Source: Sideroxydans sp. CL21
GTDB taxonomy: Bacteria > Pseudomonadota > Gammaproteobacteria > Burkholderiales > Gallionellaceae
Assembly (NCBI RefSeq): GCF_902459525.1
Contig: NZ_LR699166.1
Location: forward strand, 3,236,501-3,300,500
Length of the DNA: 64,000 nt
Direction of reading: 5' to 3'
A program made the translations under genes and the position numbers. Positions within the stretch are counted from its first letter, which is position 1. Each line of letters opens with the position of its first letter. Below the pieces are notes generated by a model. That model was not told the origin of the DNA and did not search any database. It saw nothing but the letters and a program-made list of their open reading frames with translations. Shown here one piece after another: positions 45,682 through 55,289 of the stretch.

Positions 45682-47454
45682 TCAGCTATGGTTGACTGGC
45701 TTCCTGCGCAAATCGAAGCCGGAAAAATATATGTGAGGCTCGGCTCCCAGCTTTTTCAGATGCAGCGTCTCGCCCTTGCCCGGCCCCAGGCCTTCCGTTA
45801 CCAGCTCGTCAGCGGCGACCGGCTTGAATGCTACGCGAAACACGAAACCCGGCTTTTCAGCGAACGTAAATTCGCCGATGAGCAGACCGTCTTCATACAC
45901 AATGCGCACCGATTGCGGCAAAGGACCATCGTATTTATTGATGATTTCGTATTCGCCGACATAATCCAGCATGCGCGGCGGAATGGTAACAGGCTCAATT
46001 TTCTCGCCAATCAGCATGGATTGATTATTGCTCTTCAAGGCCAAAACATCGTGCCCATCGATTCTGTGCAGGGAAATATTCAATTCGTCCAGCGCATCAA
46101 TCTTGAGGGGAATGAAACCAAACAGTTTGAATCTCGCACCGAATTGATTTTCTTCGCGCGGTATTAATTCCAGCTTCTGCCCCATTATTTCAGCCACAAG
46201 ATCTCCGGATTTGGCGCTTACTTTTACAAGCCCGATCAGCGTATCAAAATATCCATCATAGGCCCGAACATCTGCCTCGGTGAGTGGAACTTCTTTCGTT
46301 TCCTGAACCATCTTTACAGGCTGAACGATGCCGCGCTTTGATTCCAGAGCAAGTTTGAGTGTCTCGGTTGCAATTTTGCCGACCATAGCTTCTGCCGTAA
46401 CCGAGTTGGACATCACCACCACGCCCAGCTTTTGTTCGGGCAATACCACCATCATGCTATGGTAATTAAGCGTAGTGCCGCCATGGCTTGCTACTGTCCC
46501 TGCGCGCGGCACATCTATTCCGCTCAGCATCCAGCCCAGTCCCATCTTGAAATCGAAGTCCAGCGCCACATTAGCGTTCTGCACGCTGAACATCTCTCGC
46601 AATGATTCCGGCGTCACAATCTGCCTGCCAGCATATTTGCCATCCGCAAACACCATCTGCATGAAGTGCGCCATATCGCTTGCGCTCGAAATCAGGCCGC
46701 CTGAAGGCAAATCGCGCAGCGGTATGGCTTCGATTTCTTTACCCCTGTCGTAGCTTTTACCCGGGATTCGTGGCGCGAATTCAGAATGCATCATATCGAG
46801 CGGCTGCAGCAGATGACTATACATATAACATGCGTAACATTCCCCGCTCCGCTTTTCTATACTTGCCCCCAGTAGGGTCACGCCCAGATTTGAATAAGCA
46901 AACACATAGTCCGGCGGATAGGCCATGTATTCATCTTTTAATGCTGTTACCACCTCGGTGAACGGACCAGGATTCCGTTCGCTCATGCCATGCACCCAGT
47001 TGCAGGGCAGCCCTGAATGGTGCGTCATGATATTGCGCGGCGTGATCTTGTTGATGTCGCCTGCGCGACTCCTGATTGAAAATTCCGGCAAATATGTTTG
47101 CAGTGGCTGATCGATGTCCAGTTTGCCCTGCTCGGCGAGTTGCATCGCCGCTGTGGCAGTGAACACTTTGGCAATGGAGCCCAAGTGATACAGCGTGTCC
47201 GGTGTTGCCTTGATGTTTGCCTGCTTGTCGGCGTACCCAAATCCTTGCTCCCACACTACATGCTGGTCATCTACCAGCGTTATGCTCAGTCCGGTTACAT
47301 CGGCATCATTCATCTCGCGCTCGATCAACCAGGTGATGTACTCCCTGGTGAAGGTGTAATCTCCCCGCACGTTGGAAACAGGTTTTTGCGGCGGCGTGCT
47401 GCACGCGCTCAGGACGAGGATAAAAATTGCACAAATTATCTTGCTTACTTGCAC
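45682..47454 (-). CDS. Class C beta-lactamase-fold serine hydrolase, lipoprotein
   Basis: A 590-residue protein. Lipobox LVLSAC (Cys18) predicts a lipoprotein. The N-terminal domain (~35-380) is a penicillin-binding-protein-like hydrolase with S93-x-x-K96 (LGSIAKVF), Y-x-N in FAYSNLGV and the H-x-G triad in SHGGTTLNYHS. The last ~200 residues match the beta-barrel extension (DUF3471 type) seen in peptidase/esterase members of the family. It is more likely a peptidase or esterase of envelope compounds than a resistance enzyme. Translation starts at a GTG with GGAG upstream. Confidence 0.88.
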   Translation of the reverse strand: MQVSKIICAIFILVLSACSTPPQKPVSNVRGDYTFTREYITWLIEREMNDADVTGLSITLVDDQHVVWEQGFGYADKQANIKATPDTLYHLGSIAKVFTATAAMQLAEQGKLDIDQPLQTYLPEFSIRSRAGDINKITPRNIMTHHSGLPCNWVHGMSERNPGPFTEVVTALKDEYMAYPPDYVFAYSNLGVTLLGASIEKRSGECYACYMYSHLLQPLDMMHSEFAPRIPGKSYDRGKEIEAIPLRDLPSGGLISSASDMAHFMQMVFADGKYAGRQIVTPESLREMFSVQNANVALDFDFKMGLGWMLSGIDVPRAGTVASHGGTTLNYHSMMVVLPEQKLGVVVMSNSVTAEAMVGKIATETLKLALESKRGIVQPVKMVQETKEVPLTEADVRAYDGYFDTLIGLVKVSAKSGDLVAEIMGQKLELIPREENQFGARFKLFGFIPLKIDALDELNISLHRIDGHDVLALKSNNQSMLIGEKIEPVTIPPRMLDYVGEYEIINKYDGPLPQSVRIVYEDGLLIGEFTFAEKPGFVFRVAFKPVAADELVTEGLGPGKGETLHLKKLGAEPHIYFSGFDLRRKPVNHS

Positions 47455-47518
47455 AGTAACTCCGTGGCGATATACTCAGCATGACATTGTATAATGCGGT
47501 TAAAATCCAATATGTAAC

Positions 47519-48334
47519 GTGCCGATGCAATTCCCCTGCCACAATTGGAAGCCACCACTCGCAATCAGGCTTTCCATACTGGTACTCGCCAGCTGTGTGA
47601 TCTTTACCCTGTGGAAAACCTGGTTTTGGCCATGGTTGTTAGGCGTCGTCTTCATTAATCACGGAATTTTCACTATTGCCGGACTGCTGCCACGTAGCAC
47701 TCTGCTCGGGCCAAATATCATTCGCTTGCCGCATGATGCTGAAAACCGCAGAGAGGTAGCAATTACCATCGACGATGGACCAGACCCCGAGGTTACTCCG
47801 CAAGTGTTAAATATTCTTGATTGCTACGGAGCTAAAGCCACTTTTTTTTGTATCGGCAAACTGGCCGCTCAATATCCTGAATTGTGCCGCGAGATTATTC
47901 GTCGCGGCCACTCCATTGAGAATCACAGCTTATCCCACAAGTGGTATTTTTCGTTGCTCGGCCCCTGGAGCATCCTTCGTGAAGTTCGTGGCGCTCAGAT
48001 ACTGCTGAGCGACATCACCGGTCAGCAACCGCTTTTTTTTCGCGCTACGGCGGGTTTCCGAAATTTCAAACTTGATCCTGTGCTTGCCCATCTGGGGCTC
48101 CGCCTGTGTAGCTGGACCAGGCGCGGATTCGACACGCAAGTGAGCGAACCAGATATAGTTTTCAACAGGTTGGTTCAAGGCCTTAAATGCGGCGATATCT
48201 TGCTGTTGCACGATGGAAATTCCGCCCGAACCCCTGAAGGAAGACCTGTCATCCTTGATGTATTGCCGCGTCTGCTGAATAGTTTGGCAGAACTGAATCT
48301 TCATTCCGTTTCACTTCGCTCCGCCATCAAATGA
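47519..48334 (+). CDS. Membrane-anchored polysaccharide deacetylase
   Basis: Two hydrophobic segments at the N-terminus (about residues 15-56) are followed by a NodB/CE4 domain: AITIDDGPDP (D85, D86), ENHSLSH (H136, H140), FFRATAGFRN and ILLLHDGNS. The metal triad Asp-His-His is complete. The family removes N- or O-acetyl groups from cell-surface polysaccharides. The start is a GTG, with an ATG two codons later as alternative. Its stop overlaps the methyltransferase start (ATGA), and the gene diverges from the beta-lactamase-fold gene across ~65 bases. Confidence 0.88.
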   Translation: MPMQFPCHNWKPPLAIRLSILVLASCVIFTLWKTWFWPWLLGVVFINHGIFTIAGLLPRSTLLGPNIIRLPHDAENRREVAITIDDGPDPEVTPQVLNILDCYGAKATFFCIGKLAAQYPELCREIIRRGHSIENHSLSHKWYFSLLGPWSILREVRGAQILLSDITGQQPLFFRATAGFRNFKLDPVLAHLGLRLCSWTRRGFDTQVSEPDIVFNRLVQGLKCGDILLLHDGNSARTPEGRPVILDVLPRLLNSLAELNLHSVSLRSAIK

Positions 48335-49041
48335 CAGAACGCTTTCGCCGCATTTTACTTGCCAGAGCCGCGCAGCCTTACCGCGCTTCGGGATTCTTTG
48401 CCTGGAACTTCGCGAAAGGCAAACTTAAAGGAGACCCTGCATTCTTCGGACTGCTTGAGCATGGATTGATCCCCAGTGCCAAACGCTTGATCGACCTCGG
48501 CTGCGGCCAAGGTCTGCTAGCATCATGGCTGCTTGAAGCCCGAACACTGCATGAATCGGGCAACTGGCCTGTTCAATGGCCTGCCGCGCCTAAAATAGAG
48601 AATATCTGGGGCTTGGAATTGATGCCCAAGGATGTGGAAAGAGCCCGTGCCGCACTCGGCACGCGGGCAGAATTCGCACTTGGAGACATCTGTAACACAG
48701 ACTTTGGCAAATCCGATGTGGTGGTCATCCTCGACGTGTTGCACTATATCAGCTATGAGGCTCAGGAAGATGTATTACGCCGCATACGCGCCTCTTTGCC
48801 TACAGGAGGTACGTTCATCACCCGTATCGGTGACGCTGCTGGTGGTTTGCCATTTCATTACAGCAACTGGGTAGATCGCGCAGTATTTTTTCTGCGCGGC
48901 CATCGCCTGAATCGCATCTACTGCCGCACCCTACAGGAATGGCTGGAAATTTTTAGACGCTACGGTTTTACTGTTGAACCGCTTCCCATGCACAAAGGCA
49001 CCCCGTTTTGTAACATCGTGCTGATTGCAAAAGCAGTTTAA
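48331..49041 (+). CDS. Class I SAM-dependent methyltransferase
   Basis: A 236-residue protein with SAM motif I RLIDLGCGQGLL (about residues 52-63), the post-I acidic end of strand 2 in IWGLELMPKD, and motif IV VVVILDVLHYISYEAQED. The N-terminus (RFRRILLARAAQPYRASGFFAWNFAKGKL) is characteristic of a group that sits next to such deacetylases. The substrate is unknown, perhaps a lipid or surface glycan intermediate. It is coupled to the deacetylase by a 4-nt overlap. Confidence 0.88.
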   Translation: MTERFRRILLARAAQPYRASGFFAWNFAKGKLKGDPAFFGLLEHGLIPSAKRLIDLGCGQGLLASWLLEARTLHESGNWPVQWPAAPKIENIWGLELMPKDVERARAALGTRAEFALGDICNTDFGKSDVVVILDVLHYISYEAQEDVLRRIRASLPTGGTFITRIGDAAGGLPFHYSNWVDRAVFFLRGHRLNRIYCRTLQEWLEIFRRYGFTVEPLPMHKGTPFCNIVLIAKAV

Positions 49042-49463
49042 TCAGCCACATCTGTCATTTGTCCGCAATTGACAAACAAATTGGCTGACACCTGAACATT
49101 TCAAAGATGAATTTTTCATCAAGAGTGAATTAACCAAGGATGCATACTGTTCTTTAGAGTATGACATCCCCTCACCCGTATCGATGAGTAGTCACCAGCT
49201 GATCCTATAGAGGACAACACCCCCTCCACATAGCCGTGGAAAATTTCCGAACTTGTCGTCAGATAGCGGTGCGAGCCTTTGCATTGCACAGACCAACTAC
49301 GATACGCCAAGCAACACAATGAACGTTTCTTAGAGGAGACAGAACCCCCGCACTTTCCCAAGCGCACAGAAACTACCAAGCCTGTCCGGCTCGCTATCCG
49401 ACAACCGTGAATCAGCCCCGTCCTACTGCCTGATCGGGGCTGCCTTCACAGCCTCCCACCACA
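49042..49463. other. Gene-free spacer of about 420 bases
   Basis: No frame with recognisable protein content is seen on either strand. Near its right end AGCCCCG...CGGGGCT (49407-49433 region) can form a 7-bp GC stem between the methyltransferase and the H1-like gene; without a U-tract it is at most a weak terminator. Nothing else was recognised. Confidence 0.5.
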
Positions 49464-50006
49464 TTAGTTCGGCTTGCTGATGCCGGGTGTAGGGAAAGGC
49501 CAAGTCGCAGCCGGACGAACCGGGGCCGGTGCAGATGGAGCCAGTGATGTTGCCGCCGGAGCTGCAACTGGTTTGGCTACAACTGCGGCAGGCTTCTTCG
49601 CTGCAGCTTTTTTGGCTGCCGGCTTTTTGGCAGCGACCTTCTTTGCTGCCGGCTTCTTCGCTACAGCCTTTTTAGCAGCGGGCTTCTTTGCTGCTACTTT
49701 TTTGGCTGCCGGCTTTTTGGCAGCGACTTTCTTTGCTGCCGGCTTCTTCGCTACAGCCTTTTTAGCAGCGGGCTTCTTTGCTGCTACTTTTTTGGCTGCC
49801 GGCTTTTTGGCAGCGACTTTCTTTGCTGCCGGCTTCTTCGCTACAGCCTTTTTAGCAGCGGGTTTCTTTGCTGCTACTTTTTTGGCTGCCGGCTTCTTCG
49901 CTACAGCCTTTTTAGCAGCGGGTTTCTTTGCTGCTACTTTTTTGGCTGCGGGTTTCTTTGCAGCCGCCTTTTTTGCCGCGGGTTTAGCTTTCTTTGCTGA
50001 TGCCAT
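49464..50006 (-). CDS. Histone H1-like Lys/Ala/Pro repeat protein
   Basis: A 180-residue, extremely basic protein. After [16 protein letters not shown] come about twelve decapeptides of the types [10 protein letters not shown] and [10 protein letters not shown]. The last ~40 residues are Ala/Pro-rich and uncharged ([20 protein letters not shown]...). This is the composition of eukaryotic H1 tails and of AlgP/Hc1-like bacterial proteins that bind and compact DNA. A good ribosome site (CAAGGAGG) lies upstream. Repeat number is likely variable between strains. Confidence 0.88.
   Translation of the reverse strand: MASAKKAKPAAKKAAAKKPAAKKVAAKKPAAKKAVAKKPAAKKVAAKKPAAKKAVAKKPAAKKVAAKKPAAKKVAAKKPAAKKAVAKKPAAKKVAAKKPAAKKVAAKKPAAKKAVAKKPAAKKVAAKKPAAKKAAAKKPAAVVAKPVAAPAATSLAPSAPAPVRPAATWPFPTPGISKPN
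49621..49890. repeat. Three 90-bp higher-order tandem repeats in the H1-like gene
   Basis: The coding repeat has a 30-base unit, but three successive unit types form a 90-base block that repeats with almost no change at 49621, 49711 and 49801; a further partial copy from 49891 lacks the first unit. Each unit type keeps its own synonymous codons from block to block (GGCTTTTTGGCAGCGAC..., GGCTTCTTCGCTACAGC..., GGCTTCTTTGCTGCTAC...), which shows recent expansion by whole-block slippage or recombination. Confidence 0.88.
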
Positions 50007-50900
50007 TTCAACCTCCTTGAATGATGAAAGTTAACAAAAAAACACACTACAACTAGACAACTACTACACCTCCAACATACCGCAAACGGCATGGCTGAAG
50101 CCCTTGCAACAAAGGCTGCCAAGCAGCCTCTGAAAATCCCGCCTCAATACAAAGTAACGCCCGTCTGGCAAGCGAAAGATCGCTTCACGAACGTTGTGTT
50201 CCGCACACTATTCTCCAGCAGAGGCGCATCGCCCTGCCCCGAAAAGTTCCCGGTTTGAATTGAACCTGTATTTGGAACCCCCAAGCAGCTATAGCTCATA
50301 GTCAGTTGTGGAATTGATACGCAATGATGAAGGTTGATCAAGCCGACTTGACGACGCTACAGGCAGCTTGGAAATTTGGAGGGAGAGGAACCCCTGAGAA
50401 AGAATCTCGCTTTTGATTTGCGCCATCGGCGCTATGTAAGTCAAATCTCGATCTTCAAGTTCGCGCAAGCGAAATCCCCTTATTTGCCTCTTTATGCATC
50501 TTTATGCATCTTTTGAACACTACAGCTAGTGTTTGGCGTAGAAAGTTATTACTACATCTTGCGGTTGCAACTTTATCTTAAATATGTTTGCTGTCAATAT
50601 ATAAATTGTGTTTTTTGCATTTTTTTGCTATATCGCCGCCAATTTTTTTATTGCTGACCACTGGCACACCCTCGATCAAGATTCTTTTCTGACCGCGCAA
50701 AAGAATTTTTCTCGCCGAAAATTATTTATCAAGACCGCCTCGTCACCGAATACCCTGCTCGACTTCCCCCAAAAATCTAACGCTTCAGAGTCGGTTCAGC
50801 GCCTGAAACAACAAAATGCAATTAAATATCCCGACGCGTAGCGACTGTTTGTTTCCTCAGACCGGCCATAACCGAAGCAATAGGCTCACCCGTGAAATTG
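50007..50900. other. Long AT-rich spacer without a convincing gene
   Basis: About 890 bases between the H1-like gene and the nrdB terminator. Seen in it: a tandem CTTTATGCAT (around 50491-50510), homopolymer T/A runs near 50615-50650, and on the minus strand a TTGACA (50596-50591) followed by weak -10 candidates, which could drive a long leader of the H1-like gene. A 77-codon plus-strand frame at 50608-50841 has no ribosome site or coding character. A small RNA is possible but cannot be shown. Confidence 0.4.
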
Positions 50901-50923
50901 AAAACGCCCCTGCAAAGGGGCGT
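50901..50923 (-). terminator. Rho-independent terminator of nrdAB
   Basis: In the minus-strand transcript ACGCCCC and GGGGCGU pair over 7 bp (50904-50910 with 50917-50923) around a 6-base loop, followed directly by UUUUC. It lies about 70 bases after the nrdB stop. Confidence 0.85.
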
Positions 50924-50990
50924 CCGGTATATCAATTCAACGGGCTGGGCTTATTTATGCGGGCCGTCCGCCCAGAAGGCTGACTAGTCA

Positions 50991-52139
50991 TTAATCCCAG
51001 GACAGCGCACCACCTGTCTGATACTCGGTCACGCGAGTCTCGAAGAAATTCTTCTCTTTCTTAAGATCTATCATCTCAGCCATCCATGGAAACGGGTTGG
51101 TCGCCCCCTGATATAGCACGTCGATACCGATCTGCTGGCAACGACGGTTCGCGATAAAACGAAGATATTCCTTGAACATGCCCGCATTCAGGCCCAGTAC
51201 GCCGCGCGGCATGGTGTCTTCGGCATAGCGGTATTCCAGTTCCACACCCTTTTGGATCAGGCCGCGTATCTCTTCACGGAATGCCGGGGTCCACAAGTGC
51301 GGATTTTCCAGTTTGATCTGGTTGATGACGTCCACACCGAAGTTCAGGTGCATAGATTCGTCGCGCAGGATGTATTGGTACTGCTCGGCAGCGCCGGTCA
51401 TCTTGTTCTGGCGACCCAGCGCTAGGATCTGCACAAAACCAACATAGAAGAACAGGCCCTCCATGATGCAGGCGAACACGATCAGACTGCGCAACAGTTT
51501 CTGGTCGTTTTCCGGCGTGCCGGTCTTGAAATCCGGGTTGGTCAGCACATCGATAAAGGGCAATAAGAACTCGTCCTTGTCGCGAATACTGGACACCTCG
51601 TGGTACATGTTGAACACTTCCCCCTCGTCCAGCCCCAGACTTTCCACGATGTATTGGTAGGCATGGGTGTGGATGGCCTCTTCAAATGCCTGGCGCAGCA
51701 AATACTGCCTGCATTCCGGGTTCGTGATGTGGCGGTATGTGCCAAGCGCGATATTGTTTGCGGCCAAACTGTCGGCGGTACTGAAAAAACCCAGATTACG
51801 CATCACCAAGCGGCGTTCATCGTCGGTCAAGCCATTGGGGTTCTTCCACAAAGCGATATCCGCAGACATATTGACCTCCTGCGGCATCCAATGGTTGGCG
51901 CAGCCAGCAAGATATTTCTCCCATGCCCATTTGTACTTGAACGGCACCAATTGGTTCACATCGGCATTGCTATTGATGATGCGCTTGTCTTCGACTCGAA
52001 TACGACCGGTGGAGGTCGAGGCAATGGTGTAGGTGTGCTCGTTCGAATCGGCCTTGATAGCGGCGCCGATTCCCATAACATCCGCACGCATGCCGACTGT
52101 TGTCGCCGCCACAGTCATGTCGTCTTCAAAATTTAGCAT
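50991..52139 (-). CDS. nrdB: Ribonucleotide reductase class I, small (radical) subunit
   Basis: It houses the di-metal/tyrosyl radical cofactor. Metal ligands are visible at D94 (MSADIALW), E154 and H157 in [10 protein letters not shown], the Glu in CIMEGLFF and the Glu/His in [10 protein letters not shown]. Tyr161 sits four residues after H157, where E. coli Y122 lies, so a Tyr-radical enzyme is expected and not the Phe-containing Ic type. The C-terminal tail ([11 protein letters not shown]) is the peptide that docks on NrdA. At 382 residues the size is normal. It follows nrdA by 54 bases and ends in a clear terminator. Confidence 0.96.
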   Translation of the reverse strand: MLNFEDDMTVAATTVGMRADVMGIGAAIKADSNEHTYTIASTSTGRIRVEDKRIINSNADVNQLVPFKYKWAWEKYLAGCANHWMPQEVNMSADIALWKNPNGLTDDERRLVMRNLGFFSTADSLAANNIALGTYRHITNPECRQYLLRQAFEEAIHTHAYQYIVESLGLDEGEVFNMYHEVSSIRDKDEFLLPFIDVLTNPDFKTGTPENDQKLLRSLIVFACIMEGLFFYVGFVQILALGRQNKMTGAAEQYQYILRDESMHLNFGVDVINQIKLENPHLWTPAFREEIRGLIQKGVELEYRYAEDTMPRGVLGLNAGMFKEYLRFIANRRCQQIGIDVLYQGATNPFPWMAEMIDLKKEKNFFETRVTEYQTGGALSWD

Positions 52140-52193
52140 TTCTGTTCCTTTGCAACTTAGCGTTCACCGCTTGGCGCGGCGAACAGGTTATTG

Positions 52194-55073
52194 TTACTGG
52201 CAAGCCTCGCATTCAGGATTGTCAATCGAACAAAATTTCGCTTCTTCGACAACGGGCACAGCGGACATCCCGCCCGTACTGCCGCTCGATACCGCGTTCA
52301 GGGAACCGGCGCGAGAAGTGGATTTTTCTGCCGACGTCGCCCCCAAGGCGCGCAAGTAATAAGTGGTCTTCAAACCGCGCACCCATGCCAGCTTGTACGT
52401 TTCATCCAGTTTCCGGCCCGACACCCCGGACATGTAAATATTGAGCGATTGCGCCTGGTCTATCCATTTCTGGCGGCGCGAAGCTGCTTCGATCAGCCAT
52501 GTCGGCTCTACTTCAAATGCCGTGGCGTACAGCTCGCGCAAATCAGCCGGAATACGGTCGATCTTGGCCAGGCTGCCGTCAAAATACTTGAGGTCGGCGA
52601 TCATCACCTCATCCCATAAGCCCAGCGCCTTCAAGTCACTCACCAAATGCTCATTGATGACGGTGAATTCGCCGGACAGATTCGATTTCACGAAAATGTT
52701 CTGGTAAGTCGGCTCGATACATGCCGACACACCGATGATGTTCGAAATCGTCGCCGTGGGGGCAATGGCGACGCAATTCGAGTTGCGCATGCCATTTTGC
52801 TTGATGCGGGCGCGTAGCGCGTCCCAATCCAGACTGGACGACATGTCCACTTCGACGTATCCACCGCGCTGTTCGCGCAGCATTTCCAGGGAATCTTGCG
52901 GCAGAACACCCCTGTCCCACAGGCTGCCGCGATAGCTGGCGTAGCGCCCGCGCTCTTCTGCCAGTTCGGTAGAAGCCCAGTAGGCGTAAAAACAAACCGC
53001 CTCCATCGAACGGTCGGCAAACTCCATTGCAGCATTGGACGAGTAAGGAATGCGCAAATCGTGCAGACAATCCTGAAAACCCATGATCCCCAGCCCAACA
53101 GGACGGTGCTTGAGGTTGGAATTGCGTGCTTTGGCCACCGCGTAAAAATTGATGTCGATCACGTTATCCAGCATGCGCATGGCCGTCGTTACCGTGCGTT
53201 TGAGCTTGTCATGATCGATCTGCCCTGCCTTGGCATGTGTTTTGGGATATAGATGGGCCGCCAGATTGACAGAACCGAGATTGCACACCGCGATCTCACT
53301 ATCGGAGGTGTTCAACGTGATCTCGGTACACAGATTGGAGCTGTGTACGACGCCGACGTGCTGCTGCGGGCTGCGGATATTGCATGGATCCTTGAAGGTC
53401 ACCCAAGGATGGCCCGTTTCAAACAGCATGGTCAGCATCTTGCGCCAAAGCGACTGTGCCGCCACTTTCCTGAACAACTTCAATTCACCGCTTGCAACCT
53501 TCGCTTCGTAACCCAGATAGGCCTTTTCAAATTCTTTGCCAAACTTGTCATGCAGGTCGGGACAAGTCGAGGGCGAAAATAGCGTCCATTCTGCACCCTC
53601 CATCACACGTTTCATGAACATATCCGGAATCCAGTTCGACGTATTCATGTCGTGCGTGCGGCGGCGGTCATCGCCTGTATTTTTGCGCAACTCCAGGAAT
53701 TCTTCGATATCTAGGTGCCAAGTCTCCAAATAGGCACACACCGCCCCCTTGCGCTTGCCGCCTTGGTTTACCGCTACGGCAGTATCGTTCACCACTTTCA
53801 GGAAAGGCACCACTCCTTGGGATTTGCCGTTGGTGCCCTTGATATGGCTACCCAGTGCACGGACATTGGTCCAGTCGTTTCCCAACCCTCCCGCGAACTT
53901 GGACAGCAATGCATTTTCTTTCAGTGCTTCGTAGATTCCGTCCAAGTCGTCCGCAACCGTAGTCAGGTAACAGGAAGACAACTGGGAACGACGCGTGCCC
54001 GAATTGAACAAGGTCGGCGTGGAGCTCATGAAATCAAAGCTGGACAGCAGGCGATAGAACTCAATGGCGCGCTCTTCGCGATTGACCTCATTCAGACTCA
54101 AACCCATCGCCACCCGCATAAAAAATGCTTGCGGCAATTCGATGCGATCATCATTCACATGCAGGAAATAACGGTCATAGAGCGTCTGCAACCCAAGATA
54201 ATTGAACTGCAAGTCACGACTGGAATCCAGCGCCTTACCGAGACGGTCCAGATCAAAACGCGCCAACTCTTCGTTCAATAGTTCGGCCTCAATACCTCGT
54301 TTGATGAATTTTGGAAAATATTCAGCGTAGCGTGCCGCCATGTCGGCCTGAACCACCTCTTCGCCAAGAATCTCACAAAAGATGTTGTTGAGCAGCAAAC
54401 GCGCCGTGACAAAGCTGTACGCCGGATCTTGCTCTATCAGCGTGCGCGCGGAAAGAATGGCGCACTTGCGCACCTCTTCGATAGCAACGCCGTCATACAG
54501 GTCTTTCAAAGTAAGCTTCAGTATCTTTTCCTCATCGACGGCAGACCCCAAGCCCACACAGGCCGACTTGATTTGCGCAATCAATGCATCCACATCCAGC
54601 GCGCGGATCGCATCGCCGTCTTTCACATTCAGAACATGCGCGGGCTCAGCGTCTTTCTTGCTTTTTGAGCGCTCCTGCGTGCGTTGTTCACGGTACAGCA
54701 CATAGGAACGCGCCACATCATGCTCGCCGGAACGCATCAGTGACAATTCGACCTGATCCTGGATATCCTCGATATGCAAGGTTCCGCCGTGCGGCTGGCG
54801 ACGGACCAGCGCATTCACTACATTCGCGGTTAATTGCTCCACCAGCTCGCGCACTCGCGCAGACGCCGCACCCTGGCCGCCGTTCACCGCAAGAAATGCC
54901 TTGGTCACAGCGATGGATATCTTGCCTGGTTCAAACGCAACCACGGAACCATTACGGCGAATAACTTTGTATTGATCCAAGGGCAAACTACTGGAGGAAG
55001 CGACAGACTCGGAATCGTGATAAGCAAGCGTGGATGGAACAGATGTGGAAACATTATTTGAAGCAATCAGCAT
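52194..55073 (-). CDS. nrdA: Ribonucleotide reductase class I, large (catalytic) subunit with ATP-cone
   Basis: A 959-residue alpha subunit. An ATP-cone regulatory domain lies at about residues 33-125 (YKVIRRNGSVVAFEPGKISI), and a second, degenerate cone-like segment may precede the catalytic barrel. Active-site elements: SSCYLTTVADDLDGIYE, NLCTEITLNTSDSEIAVCNLGSVNLA, MGFQDCLHDL and APTATISNIIGVSACIEPTY. The flexible C-terminal cysteines FCSIDNPECEACQ pass reducing equivalents from thioredoxin or glutaredoxin (grxC is in the window). It is the first gene of nrdAB, under two NrdR boxes. Confidence 0.96.
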   Translation of the reverse strand: MLIASNNVSTSVPSTLAYHDSESVASSSSLPLDQYKVIRRNGSVVAFEPGKISIAVTKAFLAVNGGQGAASARVRELVEQLTANVVNALVRRQPHGGTLHIEDIQDQVELSLMRSGEHDVARSYVLYREQRTQERSKSKKDAEPAHVLNVKDGDAIRALDVDALIAQIKSACVGLGSAVDEEKILKLTLKDLYDGVAIEEVRKCAILSARTLIEQDPAYSFVTARLLLNNIFCEILGEEVVQADMAARYAEYFPKFIKRGIEAELLNEELARFDLDRLGKALDSSRDLQFNYLGLQTLYDRYFLHVNDDRIELPQAFFMRVAMGLSLNEVNREERAIEFYRLLSSFDFMSSTPTLFNSGTRRSQLSSCYLTTVADDLDGIYEALKENALLSKFAGGLGNDWTNVRALGSHIKGTNGKSQGVVPFLKVVNDTAVAVNQGGKRKGAVCAYLETWHLDIEEFLELRKNTGDDRRRTHDMNTSNWIPDMFMKRVMEGAEWTLFSPSTCPDLHDKFGKEFEKAYLGYEAKVASGELKLFRKVAAQSLWRKMLTMLFETGHPWVTFKDPCNIRSPQQHVGVVHSSNLCTEITLNTSDSEIAVCNLGSVNLAAHLYPKTHAKAGQIDHDKLKRTVTTAMRMLDNVIDINFYAVAKARNSNLKHRPVGLGIMGFQDCLHDLRIPYSSNAAMEFADRSMEAVCFYAYWASTELAEERGRYASYRGSLWDRGVLPQDSLEMLREQRGGYVEVDMSSSLDWDALRARIKQNGMRNSNCVAIAPTATISNIIGVSACIEPTYQNIFVKSNLSGEFTVINEHLVSDLKALGLWDEVMIADLKYFDGSLAKIDRIPADLRELYATAFEVEPTWLIEAASRRQKWIDQAQSLNIYMSGVSGRKLDETYKLAWVRGLKTTYYLRALGATSAEKSTSRAGSLNAVSSGSTGGMSAVPVVEEAKFCSIDNPECEACQ

Positions 55074-55141
55074 ACAACTCCCCTTGTGTGCTTGAGCCGG
55101 AACCAGTTATATGAAGCCGAATCCAGCCAGAAAACAAAAAA

Positions 55142-55157
55142 CCACTATATTTAGTGG
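55142..55157. promoter_or_regulatory. NrdR box 1 upstream of nrdA
   Basis: CCACTATATTTAGTGG is a near-perfect palindrome fitting the NrdR-box consensus (ACAxTATATxTxGTGT type). It lies about 75 bases before the nrdA start. NrdR is an ATP-cone repressor of ribonucleotide reductase genes; its gene is not in this window. Confidence 0.85.
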
Positions 55158-55173
55158 TACAACCTATACATTT

Positions 55174-55189
55174 CTACTAATTCTAGTGC
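55174..55189. promoter_or_regulatory. NrdR box 2 upstream of nrdA
   Basis: CTACTAATTCTAGTGC keeps the ACTA-4 bases-TAGT core of box 1. The two core centres (55149.5 and 55181.5) are 32 bp apart, three helical turns, the spacing known for paired NrdR sites. Box 2 is the weaker match. Confidence 0.75.
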
Positions 55190-55289
55190 ATCACTAAATT
55201 TATGCAAGAAGAATTTTGGTCTATATCTTTATATTTCACGGTCCGTGGTTTTTATTTTCTTCTTTAGAAATATAACCGTGAGATGCCGG

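Noticed and set aside
45682-47454. Antibiotic-resistance beta-lactamase
   Set aside because: The long C-terminal extension, lipobox and partner hydrolase fit the peptidase/esterase branch of the fold better than AmpC; no ampR is next to it, and ampD is far away and belongs to cell-wall recycling.
49119-49379. An 86-codon minus-strand frame after the methyltransferase gene
   Set aside because: No ribosome site, no recognisable sequence, Ser-rich composition; treated as spacer.
49474-50034. A 186-codon plus-strand frame rich in FFAAGF repeats
   Set aside because: It is the reverse reading of the Lys/Ala repeat gene; the minus-strand frame has the ribosome site, the sensible basic composition and known family resemblance.
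50608-50841. A 77-codon plus-strand frame in the AT-rich gap
   Set aside because: It begins in a T-rich tract, has no ribosome site and no domain, and its composition is that of non-coding AT-rich DNA.
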